A DNA stretch of 64,000 bases. Origin: Chloropicon primus. Taxonomy: Eukaryota; Chlorophyta; Chloropicophyceae; Chloropicales; Chloropicaceae. Both the position numbers and the translations under genes were made by a program. Below the pieces are notes generated by a model. It saw nothing but the letters and a program-made list of their open reading frames with translations. It searched no databases and had not been told where the DNA came from. Position 1 is the stretch's first letter; the number at the start of each line of letters is the position of its first letter. Location: NCBI GenBank assembly GCA_023205875.1, contig CP060765.1:558001-622000 (forward strand), given 5' to 3'. Below, piece after piece: positions 29,301 to 37,335 of this stretch.

Positions 29301-32300
29301 TCCTCATGATGTCCTTGAACTGCTTATCCACCGCGAAGAACGCTTTCGACTCGTTTGGAAGCTGCCTCTGGATGTCCGCAGCGCTAAAGATGCTCTCGAG
29401 GTACATCCACTGCTTCTGGCACTCCAGCCACTCATCCAGGGTGTCAGAGAACAGGCGCAGCTGGTTGTTCAGCTTGTCCACCTCTGCGCGGATTCCGGTA
29501 ACGAATCGGCTGGCAAGAATGACGCTCATGGTCACCATGCTGTCCTCCAGGGCGGCTATGATCTCGTCCACGCCTCCCAGAATGAACGCATCCTTGAGCT
29601 CCTTGAAAGGAAGGACGGTGAACTCGATGTCCACCCACTTGTCGTTAATCTTCTTCAGCATGCCCTCAAGCGAGGCCTCTTGCGTGGCCTCCGTACTAAT
29701 TCTCGAGATGTCGTCCTTGAAGTTCTCCACGCTGAAGCTCATGAGCAAGCCGAGAGTGAAGGACTCGTCCCTGACGAGCTCTTGATTCATGACCTCCTGG
29801 ACTTTCTCCCAGTGCCTCTCCTTCATGTCCTCGTTTCTCAGGTTCTGCACGATTGGGAGGGTGTCCTTGAACTTGTACACCTTGTCCTTCAAGTTGTCAA
29901 CGACCTTGTTCATCGGAAGGCCCCTCTCGCACTTGAACACAAGCTTGGAGTACTTCATGATCTTCTCCTCCATGTCCGGGACATCCAACTTCTCGAACTG
30001 CTCTTGCTGCCACTTCTCTGCGACGGAGGACCAGGACACTGTTGCGTCCCACAGAGAGTGCTTCAGATCCACCTCCTCGCTGCAGGCGTCGAGGTCGTCG
30101 AACCTGGCCTCGGTGACTCTGAAAAGTCGCTGGTGCTTCTGAATGGTCTTCGCCTGCTGCTTCAAGTCAGCGACCTTGTTGACAAGGTCCTTGGTGTAGT
30201 CCCAGACCGTCTGAGTGTCCGACTTCTCGTCCAGTATTATCTCATTCTGAGCATGGAGCCTGATGTCAACCGCAGTCTTCGTGAGCTCATCGCAGTCGTT
30301 CTCAAGGACGGCACTAAATTTGGAGATGTACTCGTCCTTGGAAGCCTCGGCGACCTCAATCGAGTTCTTGAAGTTGCTGAAATCAGGACCAAGGGTCTGG
30401 TAAGCAGCGTGCTCGATGTCCGGCACCTTGATGGAGAACTCCTCGATGAGATCGTAGTGAGAGACCACCGCCACGTAACGGCTCTCGTAATTCTCCCTCT
30501 CCTCAGAGACCTTGGCCAAGAACTCAAGGAAGTCGACGAATTCCTCGACGGTGGAGGGAACGGAGCTCAGGTTCGAGTTCGCGTTACGCAAGTCCGACAC
30601 AAAGTCTCCGTAGCTCTCGCTGGCCAGCCTTGGCAAGAGCTCGCTGATCTCGTGGAGGCACCTCTGGGGCGAAGGCAAGAACTCGTTCTTGAGGCCCTCC
30701 ATGTTCACCCGAATGATTCCGTTGTCGTTGGTCGTGCTCAACGCCGTGATCTCCTCCAGCTGCTTCTGGTACAGGAGAACATCGTCCCTGAATATCTCCA
30801 GGGTGCGCTGTCCGTTCTCCACTTCCTTTCTCATGTCCGCAGAGTTCACGTCCCTGTTCTCCAGCACGATGTCCCTGTACGGCGCGAAGATCGTCTTGAA
30901 CTCCTCAGCGTCCTCAAAAGCAAGAGCCAGTGAGTCCTTCACTTCGCTGGCGAGGCCGTGGTACTTCTCGTCCGCGACGAGCTCTGCGATGGTGATGCTG
31001 ATCTCTATGTCCACGTTCTGCTCGATGAAGACCTTGAGCTTGTCGTGGGTGGGCAAGCGGATGACCGCTCCCATGACATCCAAGAAGCCTTCCAGAATGT
31101 CTTCCGCCTTTGCCTGGAAATCGTCCACGGAGGGCTTGAAAATGAGCTCGTCCTCCTCGTCCATCAGGATTTCGATCTCGAAGATCGGGGAGGATTGCTT
31201 CTCCACCACCTCGTCCAGCCTGGCGCTCGGGTGGCCCAGCACGTCGAGCACGCCGCCCACCGAGCCGATCAGGACGTCGTGGAGGGTGTCGCAAATCATG
31301 TAGTCCGCCAGCCTGATGTAATTGAACAGTTTGCGCTGCTCCGACCTCTTGGCCGCCGTGATGGCGTACGAAAACTTGTTCTCGTCCTCGATGCGCTGGG
31401 TGTTCTTGCCCATCTTCTTCTCCGTTGCCGTGGCCAAGAAGTCGCCCTCCTGCTCGCTGCCCTTTCCAAACAAACGTTCCTCGAGGATCTCAATAGCGGC
31501 GGAGCAGCTGTCCTCCACCGTCTCCACAATGCTGCTGAACAATTCCCCGAGCGTGTCCCTCACCACCTCCCTGCGCGTCACTTGCTTCTCGTAAAAATCG
31601 TCCAGCGCGTACAAGTTCTCCGTGTCGATGTCGTGCAAGGTCAGGTCAGAGAGCTCGTGGCAAAAGTTCCTGATCTTGAGCAAGCTCTTCTGGAACACTG
31701 GATTCAGGATGAACAAGTTCCTTTCGAGCATCTGCTTGCAGTGCCTCGTCTTCTTGTGCCTCACGCACTTCTTCCACGTCGCGAAGCCCTTCCAGAGCTT
31801 GTACTGCCTGAACACGTCCAAGTTAATGATTTGGTTGTACAGGTGGTACTCCCTCTTCCACTGGTCGAGGGGCGTGAACTCGGCCTGGCCATCGATGAAG
31901 TGGGTGACTCCAGCAGCGCTCATCGTGTAAAAGTGGTCCTCGTCAATGTCCGAGTGGTTCACCACCTCCAAGTCGTATGGGTTGTAAGCCAGGGAGTTGG
32001 TCTTCAGTGGGGCCAGGTAAACGAACTCCAAAGAGTCGTAGTGCTCGCGCAGCATGTTCAGGAAGGAGTACCAGGGCCTGGCCTCCTCGTCCATGCTCGC
32101 GATGCTCAATTGCCTGCCACCTGGCCCGCCAGCCATCTCCGTAGTCTCGTCTCCCGAGGAGCTCGACTCGTCCTGCCCCCTTATTTTTATGGGGTGGTCA
32201 ATGTCTCTCCCCTTCAAGTCTTGGCCGGTTTCGCCGGGCATCTTCGCCGCCGAGGAGCCCTGGGACGTGCCCCTCACCTTGGACTTCTTCGAGGACTTGA

Positions 32301-32469
32301 GCACCGGGAGCAAATTGCCTCGCTTCCCCGAGCGACCGAAGTTTGCAGACAGGGCCTTGGGCTTGAGCCTTCCCTTTTGACCCTTGGCCTTGACATCTAC
32401 AGACATGTAGAGCCCCCTCTCGAGCGGGTTCTTCCCGCTCCCGCTCGCCATCTCTTCCTCACGAGCCAT
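20389..32469 (-). CDS. axonemal inner-arm type dynein heavy chain
   Basis: A single uninterrupted exon of 12,081 nt coding for 4026 residues. Four P-loops mark AAA1-AAA4: AGPAGTGKTET (about 1360), GPTGGGKTEI (about 1640), GESGVGKSAI (about 1990) and GVGGSGKQSL (about 2345). The antiparallel coiled-coil stalk (about 2600-2950) carries the microtubule-binding tip (GFKNPPPLVGM near 2700). The C-terminus YKTSVRAGVLSTTGQSTNYV is typical of axonemal chains. AAA1 lies only about 1360 residues in, giving a short tail, and the length near 4000 fits single-headed inner-arm chains (DNAH1/3/6/7/12 group) rather than outer-arm chains, which are longer. It is an ATP-driven, minus-end-directed flagellar motor. 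ATG 32469 opens MAREEEMASGSGK. Confidence 0.95.
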   Translation of the reverse strand: MAREEEMASGSGKNPLERGLYMSVDVKAKGQKGRLKPKALSANFGRSGKRGNLLPVLKSSKKSKVRGTSQGSSAAKMPGETGQDLKGRDIDHPIKIRGQDESSSSGDETTEMAGGPGGRQLSIASMDEEARPWYSFLNMLREHYDSLEFVYLAPLKTNSLAYNPYDLEVVNHSDIDEDHFYTMSAAGVTHFIDGQAEFTPLDQWKREYHLYNQIINLDVFRQYKLWKGFATWKKCVRHKKTRHCKQMLERNLFILNPVFQKSLLKIRNFCHELSDLTLHDIDTENLYALDDFYEKQVTRREVVRDTLGELFSSIVETVEDSCSAAIEILEERLFGKGSEQEGDFLATATEKKMGKNTQRIEDENKFSYAITAAKRSEQRKLFNYIRLADYMICDTLHDVLIGSVGGVLDVLGHPSARLDEVVEKQSSPIFEIEILMDEEDELIFKPSVDDFQAKAEDILEGFLDVMGAVIRLPTHDKLKVFIEQNVDIEISITIAELVADEKYHGLASEVKDSLALAFEDAEEFKTIFAPYRDIVLENRDVNSADMRKEVENGQRTLEIFRDDVLLYQKQLEEITALSTTNDNGIIRVNMEGLKNEFLPSPQRCLHEISELLPRLASESYGDFVSDLRNANSNLSSVPSTVEEFVDFLEFLAKVSEERENYESRYVAVVSHYDLIEEFSIKVPDIEHAAYQTLGPDFSNFKNSIEVAEASKDEYISKFSAVLENDCDELTKTAVDIRLHAQNEIILDEKSDTQTVWDYTKDLVNKVADLKQQAKTIQKHQRLFRVTEARFDDLDACSEEVDLKHSLWDATVSWSSVAEKWQQEQFEKLDVPDMEEKIMKYSKLVFKCERGLPMNKVVDNLKDKVYKFKDTLPIVQNLRNEDMKERHWEKVQEVMNQELVRDESFTLGLLMSFSVENFKDDISRISTEATQEASLEGMLKKINDKWVDIEFTVLPFKELKDAFILGGVDEIIAALEDSMVTMSVILASRFVTGIRAEVDKLNNQLRLFSDTLDEWLECQKQWMYLESIFSAADIQRQLPNESKAFFAVDKQFKDIMRRTKDRGNALQAGSTPGWLELFQKSNETLEKVQKNLEDYLETKRMSFPRFYFLSNDELLEILSQTKNVQAVQPHMSKCFDGIKSLDFGEDPKSTDIFGMKSGEGEYVSLGKNLRARGNIEKWLTDVETFMQNSLKRLGKKGYNDYASSERKEWILAQPAQLVLSCHSIHWCGELEACLAPNSENPGSDLETFLEKNVKNLAMLSELVRTDLTKLQRKILVTLITLDVHNRDIVSNLIGEKIHKISDFGWQMQLRFYWSEETDSIIVRQVNAKFVYGYEYLGAQPRLVVTPMTDRCYMTLTGALHLKLGGAPAGPAGTGKTETTKDLGKALGIQCVVFNCGDNLDYKFMGKFFSGLAQCGAWACFDEFNRIDIEVLSVVAQQLLTIQNAMKAGVNKFVFEGREIRLIPCGVFITMNPGYAGRTELPDNLKALFRNVAMMIPDYALVAEVMLFAEGFEDAKTLSRKMVKLYKLSSEQLSQQDHYDFGMRALKSVLVMAGSLKRASPNLSEDITLIRAMRDSNIPKFLEEDCVLFNAIVKDLFPGVEVPANDYGDLKTAIEKCTTDATLQTVDDFILKVIQLYETFNVRFGVMLVGPTGGGKTEIYRMLKAAMTLLRERNNPNESFQKTHTYVFNPKCIKMGELYGEYNLLTNEWTDGLGSTLIRNAVADTKEDKKWVVFDGPVDAIWIENMNTVLDDNCTLCLPNGERIKLNPTTMRMLFEVQDLAVASPATVSRCGMVYVPAETTGWRPYIQTWLAHLADKLLEKKASDSAELCQSLLALFDAHINHCLQYIRKNCREYIGSVDINLVTTVSKVIESLLLQFFETHRSAENNTETVKGALGQLFAFSLVWGVSGNVIETFWEKFDEFAREELSENCSLPPGGQLYDYYINEELEFKPWGNIVKSFEYKSDVPYFQLLVPTLDTTRYSWLMGTFLDVNYSVLFIGESGVGKSAIAMNLLSTSQEKNILPIVANFSAQTTAIDTQFLIESKLEKKRKTRFGAPPGKKFVLFVDDVNMPARETYGAQPPVELLRQFQDFKGFYDRKKLFWKDIEDTVICTACAPPGGGRQEITPRFVRHFALLNVPQPSEEVMQKIFSSICGGFLEDFPPEFKGLLKPMVDSTIEIYNRISTELLPTPTKSHYTFNLRDISKVFQGILLIKPGNCQQKEVLTKLWAHENMRVFHDRLINDEDKKWLMEMMHQMLRGRFSIPESYEEYFESEPIMFGDYLRLGVDREDKVYEEVKELEKVKKLLIDYLDDYNMSSTNAMNLVFFRDAIEHVNRLARVLRQPRGNAMLVGVGGSGKQSLTRFACHMSDTECFQIELKRGYKLNEFREDIKSLYKKAGIDGTPLAFLFTDNQIADESFVEDVNNILNSGEVPGMYTSDEKEKCIADIRQWCDDQGMQLSRDGLYQAFVDRVRDNLHIVLCMSPVGEAFRARCRQFPSLINCCTIDWYSQWPEDALLSVSEQYLANVKLESDEINKAVARACVDVHLSITKANELFYSELRRKYYITPKSYLDLINMYVQLLAEKREEYSISRDRLVNGLNKLKQTNEVVDTMKEELNKLQPILKDKSESTTKLIAEVEGEKAEAEKVKKVVSAEAAEVDKSTAETQAIKDDAQKDLDQALPALEGATKALNALNKGDITEIKGFKNPPPLVGMTMEVVCILLQQKADWDSAKKVLGDIQFINKLIDYDKDNIPEKVLKQIKKYIEDPVFTPDAVAKQSNAAKSLCMWCRAMDTYAKIAKVVGPKREALREAETKLQTMQAALAEKQAQLKEVVDKVDGLQAQLEKSQSELKELKDQADLSEKRLARAGKLTSALGDEAVRWNETAEQIAESMVLLIGDVFNASGYISYLGAFTGSYRNNILADWMKLCKESNIPVSDDFTLQKVCASAVEVREWNIQGLPTDNVSVDNGILVTRGKRWPLMIDPQSQANKWIKTMQAKNGLRTIKLTDANLLRTLENSIRIGSPVLLEDIGEVLDPALDPVLQKQVFKQGNRSLIRIGDSDVDYDENFRFYMTTKMSNPHYLPEICIKVTLINFTVTFKGLEDQLLGDLVRKERPDLEEQKDRLVVSISNDKRQLRDLEDKILKLLKESQGNILDDEVLINTLNNSKLTSGVIAGRVKEAEETEAKINAAREEWRPAPIRGSILYFVIADLALIDPMYQYSLSYFTQLFNYCIDESEKADTVEQRLENLMTYTTRFMYLMVCRGLFEAHKTIYSFLICSSILRQEGTLLAEKWNFFLRGAVGGNEEIEVPQELQGWMTKSAWQNVLGLSASVDSMKALPETIKSNPKAWEDFLRSEEPQNADIPALGEGGIDNFDRVLFTKIFREDSLLFSIQRYIGDNLGKEFTDIPPLNIEEVYKDSNKSTPVIFILSTGADPTGMVQRFAVTKDRIPGERLHIISLGQGQGPIAEMRIRQATETGDWVCLQNCHLAKSWMVRMEQIVEGLQTDPDVHDEFRLWLTSMPAAHFPVPVLQSGIKVTMEPPKGIRANILRSYADQPPAFLDSCTKPAPWKKLVFACNFFHAVIQERRKFGPIGWNKAYDFSNSDLETSMMTLRNFLDEQDFIPWPALVYVTGMINYGGRVTDDLDRRLLMSILAKYYNPEVLDESYKLTPSGIYRVPEEGDLESYQTYIRGLPITDTPDIFGMHDNATLQFQMQESKKVVDVVLSIQPQVSTASGGKSSEDIVAELAKEIEEKMPRILDRENASEERNPFAVTESGQANSLGTVLGQEMDRFNRLIKVLNKSLKDIQMAIQGTIVMSGDIDLMFTRMLNNQVPQLWDRYGYPSLKPLAGWVKDFMARVAFMDDWLCNGEPKSFWLSGLFFPQGFLTGALQNHARKTQIAIDRLNFGFTCTDITALDGLESAPENGVYIHGLFLVCAQFDLEKKMLIESSPGNMFAGLPMIHFEPIENYVPPKENYECPLYKTSVRAGVLSTTGQSTNYVLNLSVPIDPKTNPDFWILQGTAALCALDD

Positions 32470-33197
32470 GGCTCAATGTTCCCCTCGCTGCTTTCTCTCG
32501 AACACAAGAAACAAGGAACACAAGAACCAGCAACTAGGACAAACTCTGACCCATTGAATTACCCAACCGAAGCAAGGTCTCTCTCTCCCTCTCCCTCTCC
32601 CTCTCCCCCCCCCCTCTCTCTCTCCAGTCGTCCAATCACCCAACCGATCAAGGTAAGGTCGTCGTGGCCAGGTCTCTCCTCACCACCCGAGGCGTCCCCT
32701 TGCGCCGGTCCCTGCCGTGGTCGCGCGCGCCTTGGCGTTCCCTCAAAACTCCCCTCCTCCTCCCTCCTCCTCCCTCCTCGCGTTTGAACTCTGCAGACGC
32801 CACCTTGGGAATTACTTAATGAAATACGACGACCTCGAAAGAGGAGCGAAGATTTCATCAAGAGGAATAAGGGATAACAAGGGATATCTACAAGGGGGGG
32901 GGATTTTGACGACATTTGACGAGGACTCCAAGCTCCAGGGTAAGAAGGAGTGTAAAAGGGGGGGAGAGAGAGACCAGGAGGGGAGGAAGGCCGAGGGGGG
33001 GTTCAGGCTTGGGAGGGTGCAAGACATCAAGTTGTAACGTACGCGGCGGCCACGTCGTGTCGGCGTGAGGAGGAGGGGGGAGGAGGAAAGGTCAGGGTGG
33101 CACAGAATACAGCTACAGAATCTGATCAGAATACATGATTTACAGTCTCACATACCATGGTGGGCTTGCTCTGCGAAGGAATCCCCCTCCTCACTCT
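32470..33197. other. 728-nt region upstream of the dynein gene, largely unexplained
   Basis: It contains the dynein promoter area, a (CTCCCT)n pyrimidine tract (about 32580-32612), a possible GTAAGG...CTGCAG intron (about 32655-32796) and a locally AT-richer stretch at 32800-32910. A 72-codon plus-strand ORF lies at 32819-33037 (separate entry). G-runs of 7-9 bases occur at 32895-32903 and nearby. Confidence 0.4.
32819..33037 (+). CDS. doubtful small ORF, 72 aa
   Basis: Opens MKYDDLERGAKISSRGIRDN and ends RLGRVQDIKL. It is hydrophilic, basic at the C-terminus and matches nothing I know. The preceding sequence looks like a spliced leader intron ending CTGCAG at about 32796, which is why it is listed. 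Codon use is less GC3-rich than in neighbours, and the other forward frame also stays open for 26 codons. It may well be non-coding. Confidence 0.2.
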   Translation: MKYDDLERGAKISSRGIRDNKGYLQGGGILTTFDEDSKLQGKKECKRGGERDQEGRKAEGGFRLGRVQDIKL

Positions 33198-33662
33198 TCA
33201 CACATATAGCTTCTTCGCCTGGATCCGACCAAGGATCTCTTTGGTGTGCAAGCTCCCTCCCACCTCTTGAAGAACGCGATAGATGGCATCCAGAAGCGTT
33301 CTCTTTCCATTCCTAGTCTTGATAGGACGTGCGTTGCCTCTCATCATAGTCACCTTCTCTGGCACTGTCTGTGCTTGCCAGGACGACTCCGCTCCACCAC
33401 TATCAATACCCTCCCCACTATCACTGTCTTCTTCTTCGATGATGGTGGTGGAACAAGTCAAGAAGCTCTCGAAAGCCCTTGGATCCATCCTCGTGACAAC
33501 ATCCTCTCCTCTCTCGAGACTCTTGCTGACGTCCCTGACAAACTTTTCCTTGCTCATCTTGCTGCTATTGTTGCTTGTGGATGGTCCACTGCCACCATCA
33601 CCACCACCATTCGTCCCTCTGGTGCGTGTCCTGGGACTTTGTCTCGTGGGTCGCCTCATCAT
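33198..33662 (-). CDS. HARE-HTH-like small protein, ends uncertain
   Basis: At least 154 residues from ATG 33662 (MMRRPTRQ); the frame is open further upstream, so the 5' end may be longer or spliced. The middle is acidic and Ser-rich ([15 protein letters not shown]). The last 35 residues, [26 protein letters not shown], resemble the first two helices of a HARE-HTH winged-helix domain, a module linking chromatin proteins and nucleases to DNA. The domain appears cut short by the stop, so a 3' exon may be missing (a GTGTGA donor-like site lies at the stop). A TGTAA lies 54 nt downstream. Confidence 0.5.
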   Translation of the reverse strand: MMRRPTRQSPRTRTRGTNGGGDGGSGPSTSNNSSKMSKEKFVRDVSKSLERGEDVVTRMDPRAFESFLTCSTTIIEEEDSDSGEGIDSGGAESSWQAQTVPEKVTMMRGNARPIKTRNGKRTLLDAIYRVLQEVGGSLHTKEILGRIQAKKLYV

Positions 33663-34092
33663 CGAATCCAGCACTGCGCACAATACTTCACTGCTCGTTG
33701 AGTTCTCTTTCTCTTCCCCGACTGAGCTCACAAACCAGTCCTCTGGCAGCCAGTCCTCTGTCCTCTCCAAGCGAGGACCGCTCCTCTTTGTCAAAACCTT
33801 CCACCGAGGTGTCAATCGAAAGCCCGTGCGATGCCCTTCCGCTTGCTCAACACCTCCTCCCCTTCGCCCCCGACCATGCACAAAGTCCTCGACAACCCCC
33901 CCCCCTATGCCATCGCCATCGACCGAGAGCGAGTCTGTCGTATTCTCAAGTGGTTTGCACCAGAGCGAGAAGCGAGGAGCGAGGAAGGAGGGAGGAGGGA
34001 GAGGAGTTCGTGTTGTCTTCGTGGAGGGAAGGGGCGAGGGGAGTGGCACGAGGGGAGGTGCGTCTGACGTCTCGACGGTTCGGTTCGGTGGG
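33663..34092. promoter_or_regulatory. divergent intergenic region
   Basis: 430 nt between the HARE-HTH-like gene and MMTAG2. The minus frame of the HARE-HTH-like gene stays open through it, so part may be its 5' coding sequence. An AGCGAGGAAGGAGG-type purine stretch occurs at about 33962-34000. Confidence 0.3.
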
Positions 34093-34881
34093 ATGACGAG
34101 GGGAGGCACGAGGGGAGGGAGGGACCAGTTCTCTTGGGAGGACGTCAAGGCGGACAAGCACAGGGAGAACTTCTTGGGGAACAGCGTCAAGGCCGCGGTG
34201 GGACGGTGGCAGGAGGGGAGGGACATACTATGGTACTCGAGGGCGAAGAGGACCGAGGCGTCGAGCTCGGGGGGGGGCGCAGGAGTCACCAGGCAGGAGG
34301 AGCAGGAGAGGGCAAGGGCCGAGAGGGAAGAGGTGAAGCGGAAGGAGGAGGAGCTGGTACGTGCAGAACGGACTGAACTCGAGAGTTCGGTCCCGTCGAA
34401 TCACTCGCGCGTTCGTTCGACCTGACTCTCGTTTGGTTCTTTGCTCGAACAGATGCAGGAGGCTCTGGGCTTGAGGCCACCCTCTCTTGGTGGGGGGTCC
34501 GGCGGTCAGAAGAAGATGTTGGAAAAGCACGACATGGCGGAGCTGCTTCGGCGCGGGAGATCCAATGAGGAGAGGGACGACAGGTTCGTGGAGTCAGAGC
34601 GCATCACGGGCCTGGGAAACGTTTACCAGTCCACCAAGCACGGCGTGGAGAGGGAAGTCATGGAGGGCGTAGGCCTCGAGGCGGACGAGGGCGCCGGGGC
34701 GGAAGGGCTGGGTGGAGAAGAGGGCAGGTCGTCTGAGCCCAAGCACAGGCACCGGAGCAGGAGGCACAAGCACCGGCGGGACGAGGGCAGCAGAAGCCGC
34801 CACAGGAGGAGCCACCACAGGAGGAGGAAGCACCGAGAGAGGAGCAGGAGCAGGAGCAGAGAGAGGCATGATTCTGACTGA
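34093..34881 (+). CDS. MMTAG2: MMTAG2/C1orf35-family protein
   Basis: Two exons, 34093-34356 and 34453-34881; the 96-nt intron runs GTACGT...GAACAG. The 230-residue product begins [31 protein letters not shown], then [17 protein letters not shown], the diagnostic start of the MMTAG2 family. The join gives [14 protein letters not shown], matching the conserved helix of the family. The C-terminus is an Arg/His/Ser-rich tail ([17 protein letters not shown]), like splicing-associated RS proteins. It is probably nuclear; the molecular role in any organism is poorly known. Confidence 0.9.
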
Positions 34882-34967
34882 TGGGCCGTTGCGTGTATCA
34901 TATTATAGCAATTATTATGTCATAGCCTGGCGTGCAGCTTCACGTTCCAATTCTTTGGTTTTCTCCG

Positions 34968-35559
34968 TCACTGCTCGTCCTTTGTCGGGAAGAGTAGGGC
35001 TTCCAGCCTCCCCGTCTCGAAGGCCAAGACGGTGTCGTCGCCGCCCCCGATGAGCCTCCCCCGGACGAAGACCTGGGGCACCGTGCGGATCCCAGTGATT
35101 TTGGAAAGAGTTTCCTGAACCCTCGAACCGTCCTCCATCCTGTCAAGCTCGTACGCTGCGCAAAACAAAACGCGAGGATCATTGAGATGGTGAGCCAAGT
35201 TGAGAAATCGCTGGTCAGTTTGAAGCATTGAGTACGGACAGTCCTCCTCGTCCGCCGGTCTTACCAAAGTACTCCGTGTCGAGCTCGTCGAAGACGTCCT
35301 TCGCCCTTCTCGAGTACGGGCAGTAGCTCTTGCTGTAGATGACCACCTGGTGCTGTTTGGTCTGCATCCTTATCTTGTCCTCCAAAGTGACACCTTTTTT
35401 CTTCCCCTTCCCCTTGACTGACCACCCCACCAAGGTGGCCACCACGAGAAGTCCGAAGAGGGTTAACCCTGCGACCTTCCTCACCCCGGATCCCCCCCTC
35501 CTCCCTCCCCTCTTCCTCTTGGGGTCGTACTCGTCCCCGAGCACACCTCCCCTCACCAT
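34968..35559 (-). CDS. membrane-anchored glutaredoxin (CPYS active site)
   Basis: Two exons: 35265-35559 and 34968-35155; intron 109 nt (GTAAGA...GCGCAG). The 160-residue product has a basic N-terminus, one TM helix (VAGLTLFGLLVVATLVGW, about 27-44) and a glutaredoxin domain. Key residues: active site YCPYS, cis-Pro in TVPQVF and GG in LIGGGDD. The join reads ELDTEYFAYELDRMEDG, in register with the second glutaredoxin of this window. It is a class I dithiol/monothiol oxidoreductase using glutathione, probably facing the secretory lumen or cytosol at a membrane. Tail-to-tail with MMTAG2. Confidence 0.92.
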
Positions 35560-35820
35560 CTTGGCGCTCTCTCTCCTGCTCCTGGTCTGCAGCCTGTCCT
35601 TGGGATCCGAGCACCGCGCAGGACAACAAGCGAGAGAGCGCACGCCACGGGTCTTCCGGGAGGCGAGGTCGTGAGTCAAGGACGCGGGGAGCGACTCGAT
35701 GCCATAAACAACCTCTTGCTCTTTCCACAGACCCCTCACTTGCGTCAAGAGCGACCAGGAAGACCAGTTTCTTCTTCTGCATCTCTGCAGCTGCACGAGG
35801 AGAGACGAGGAAGGGAAGGA

Positions 35821-37176
35821 ATGATGATGAGGTTGTCGGCGCGCTCGCTGAGGCAGCTGGGGGGAGCGTACCCGAAGCTCTGCCGCGGTCACCAAGGGAA
35901 CGCCCTCTACCACGCGGCACAGGCATCGAGGAGCCTGGGGACGAACGTGGACGAGGAGGAGAGGAGGGGAGGAGGAGGCGGATTGTGGACGAGGAATCGC
36001 GTGGCGGAGTTGGCACCAGGGGTGGGAGCATCATTTGGCGTGATGACGGCGGGGTATGAGACGGCAGAGTTCCTAGGTCAAGGTCTCCTGAGCTTGCAGG
36101 GAGTGGAGTCCTCCGTGAACCCCATCTCCGGGATACCTTGCTCCATCCTCCTCGGCCTCGCCATCAAGAATGTGTTGCCCTTGGAAGCCTTGGGCGGGAA
36201 AGTTCTCGCCCCTGGAATCAAGTTCTCCTCCAAGGCCCTCCTTCAGCTCGGCATCGTGTGCGTTGGGGCCAAGCTCAGCGCGGCCGACTTGGTGTCGACC
36301 GGGGTTATCGGGATCCCCGCGGTCGTGGCCAGCATCACCTCAGGCCTGCTTTTCGTTCCTTGGCTGGGAAACAAGCTGGGGCTGCCGCACAAGATGAGCA
36401 CCCTCATCGCCTGCGGAACTTCGATCTGCGGGGTCACGGCAATAAGCGCGCTGTCCCCGGCCATCAGGGCGACGGAGAGGGAGACGAGCTTTGCGATCGC
36501 AAACGTAGTCGCCTTTGGGACAATTGGAATGCTCGCTTACCCGTATCTTGCTCACCACATCTTGCCAACGACGCACCAGATCGGCATGTTCCTTGGCCTG
36601 GCGGTGCACGACACGTCCCAAGCGATTGGGAGCGCGCTGACGTACAGCAGCGTGTACGGGAGCGAGGAGGTCGTCAAGGTCACCGCGATCACAAAGCTGT
36701 CCCGAAACCTGTGCCTTGCCGCTGTCATACCAGGGCTCACGTACACCACAGCGAGGAGGGAAAGGAGGGAGAGGGAAGCCGAGCATTCGGGCGGGTTGGC
36801 CGCGAGCGCCGGGGAAGACGCAGGATCCCTTCTTCCCACGCTCGAAGGGTTGAAGAAGTACGTCCCCGGTTTCGTAGTCGGATTCGTTGCCATGTCAATC
36901 CTCCGCTCGGCGGGCGATTTTACTTTGGACCACTACGGCCTCGCCCTGGGCCTCGTCGATGGATCGCAGTGGAAGGAGCTCACGAGCGTTGTCGGTTCCG
37001 ACCTCGGCTCGCACTACCTTCTCGGCACCGCCATGGCCGCCGTGGGATTGAGCACGAGCACCTCAAACCTCAGAGGCGTCGGATACAAACCATTCGTGGT
37101 GGGCCTCGCAGGTGCGGGGGTCGTGGGAACGACGGGTTTTGCGTCCACCATGCTGCTAGGCAACTTGTTCCTGTGA
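35821..37176 (+). CDS. YeiH/UPF0324-family membrane protein, organelle-targeted
   Basis: A 451-residue polytopic protein. The first 35 residues (MMMRLSARSLRQLGGAYPKL) look like a mitochondrial or plastid targeting peptide. About ten TM segments follow with UPF0324 signatures: IPCSILLGLAIKN, KVLAPGIKFSSKALLQLGIV, CGTSICGVTAISALSP and GLAVHDTSQAIGSALTYS. Bacterial YeiH-like proteins are putative anion or sulfur-compound exporters; the substrate here is unknown. It lies between the two glutaredoxin genes. ATG 35821 starts the MMMR run. Confidence 0.88.
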   Translation: MMMRLSARSLRQLGGAYPKLCRGHQGNALYHAAQASRSLGTNVDEEERRGGGGGLWTRNRVAELAPGVGASFGVMTAGYETAEFLGQGLLSLQGVESSVNPISGIPCSILLGLAIKNVLPLEALGGKVLAPGIKFSSKALLQLGIVCVGAKLSAADLVSTGVIGIPAVVASITSGLLFVPWLGNKLGLPHKMSTLIACGTSICGVTAISALSPAIRATERETSFAIANVVAFGTIGMLAYPYLAHHILPTTHQIGMFLGLAVHDTSQAIGSALTYSSVYGSEEVVKVTAITKLSRNLCLAAVIPGLTYTTARRERREREAEHSGGLAASAGEDAGSLLPTLEGLKKYVPGFVVGFVAMSILRSAGDFTLDHYGLALGLVDGSQWKELTSVVGSDLGSHYLLGTAMAAVGLSTSTSNLRGVGYKPFVVGLAGAGVVGTTGFASTMLLGNLFL

Positions 37177-37335
37177 TTGGGGCAAACAGTTTTGAAACCA
37201 CCTCCGGAGAGAGCGAACGGAGAGAGAGAGAGAGAGAGAGAGAGGATGGCAAAGATAACACGCTGGTTGTCCTAAGATTTTTTATTTTCATGATTGTGTT
37301 GCGACTCACGCGACTGGCTATCCGCCTCCAATCGA

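Noticed and set aside
20347-32787. Long plus-strand ORFs (for example 22534-26751, 28579-30933, 30958-32787) opposite the dynein gene
   Set aside because: They are mirror frames of a GC3-rich coding sequence; their products are Leu/Val/His/Arg-rich with no domains, while the minus strand is an unmistakable dynein.
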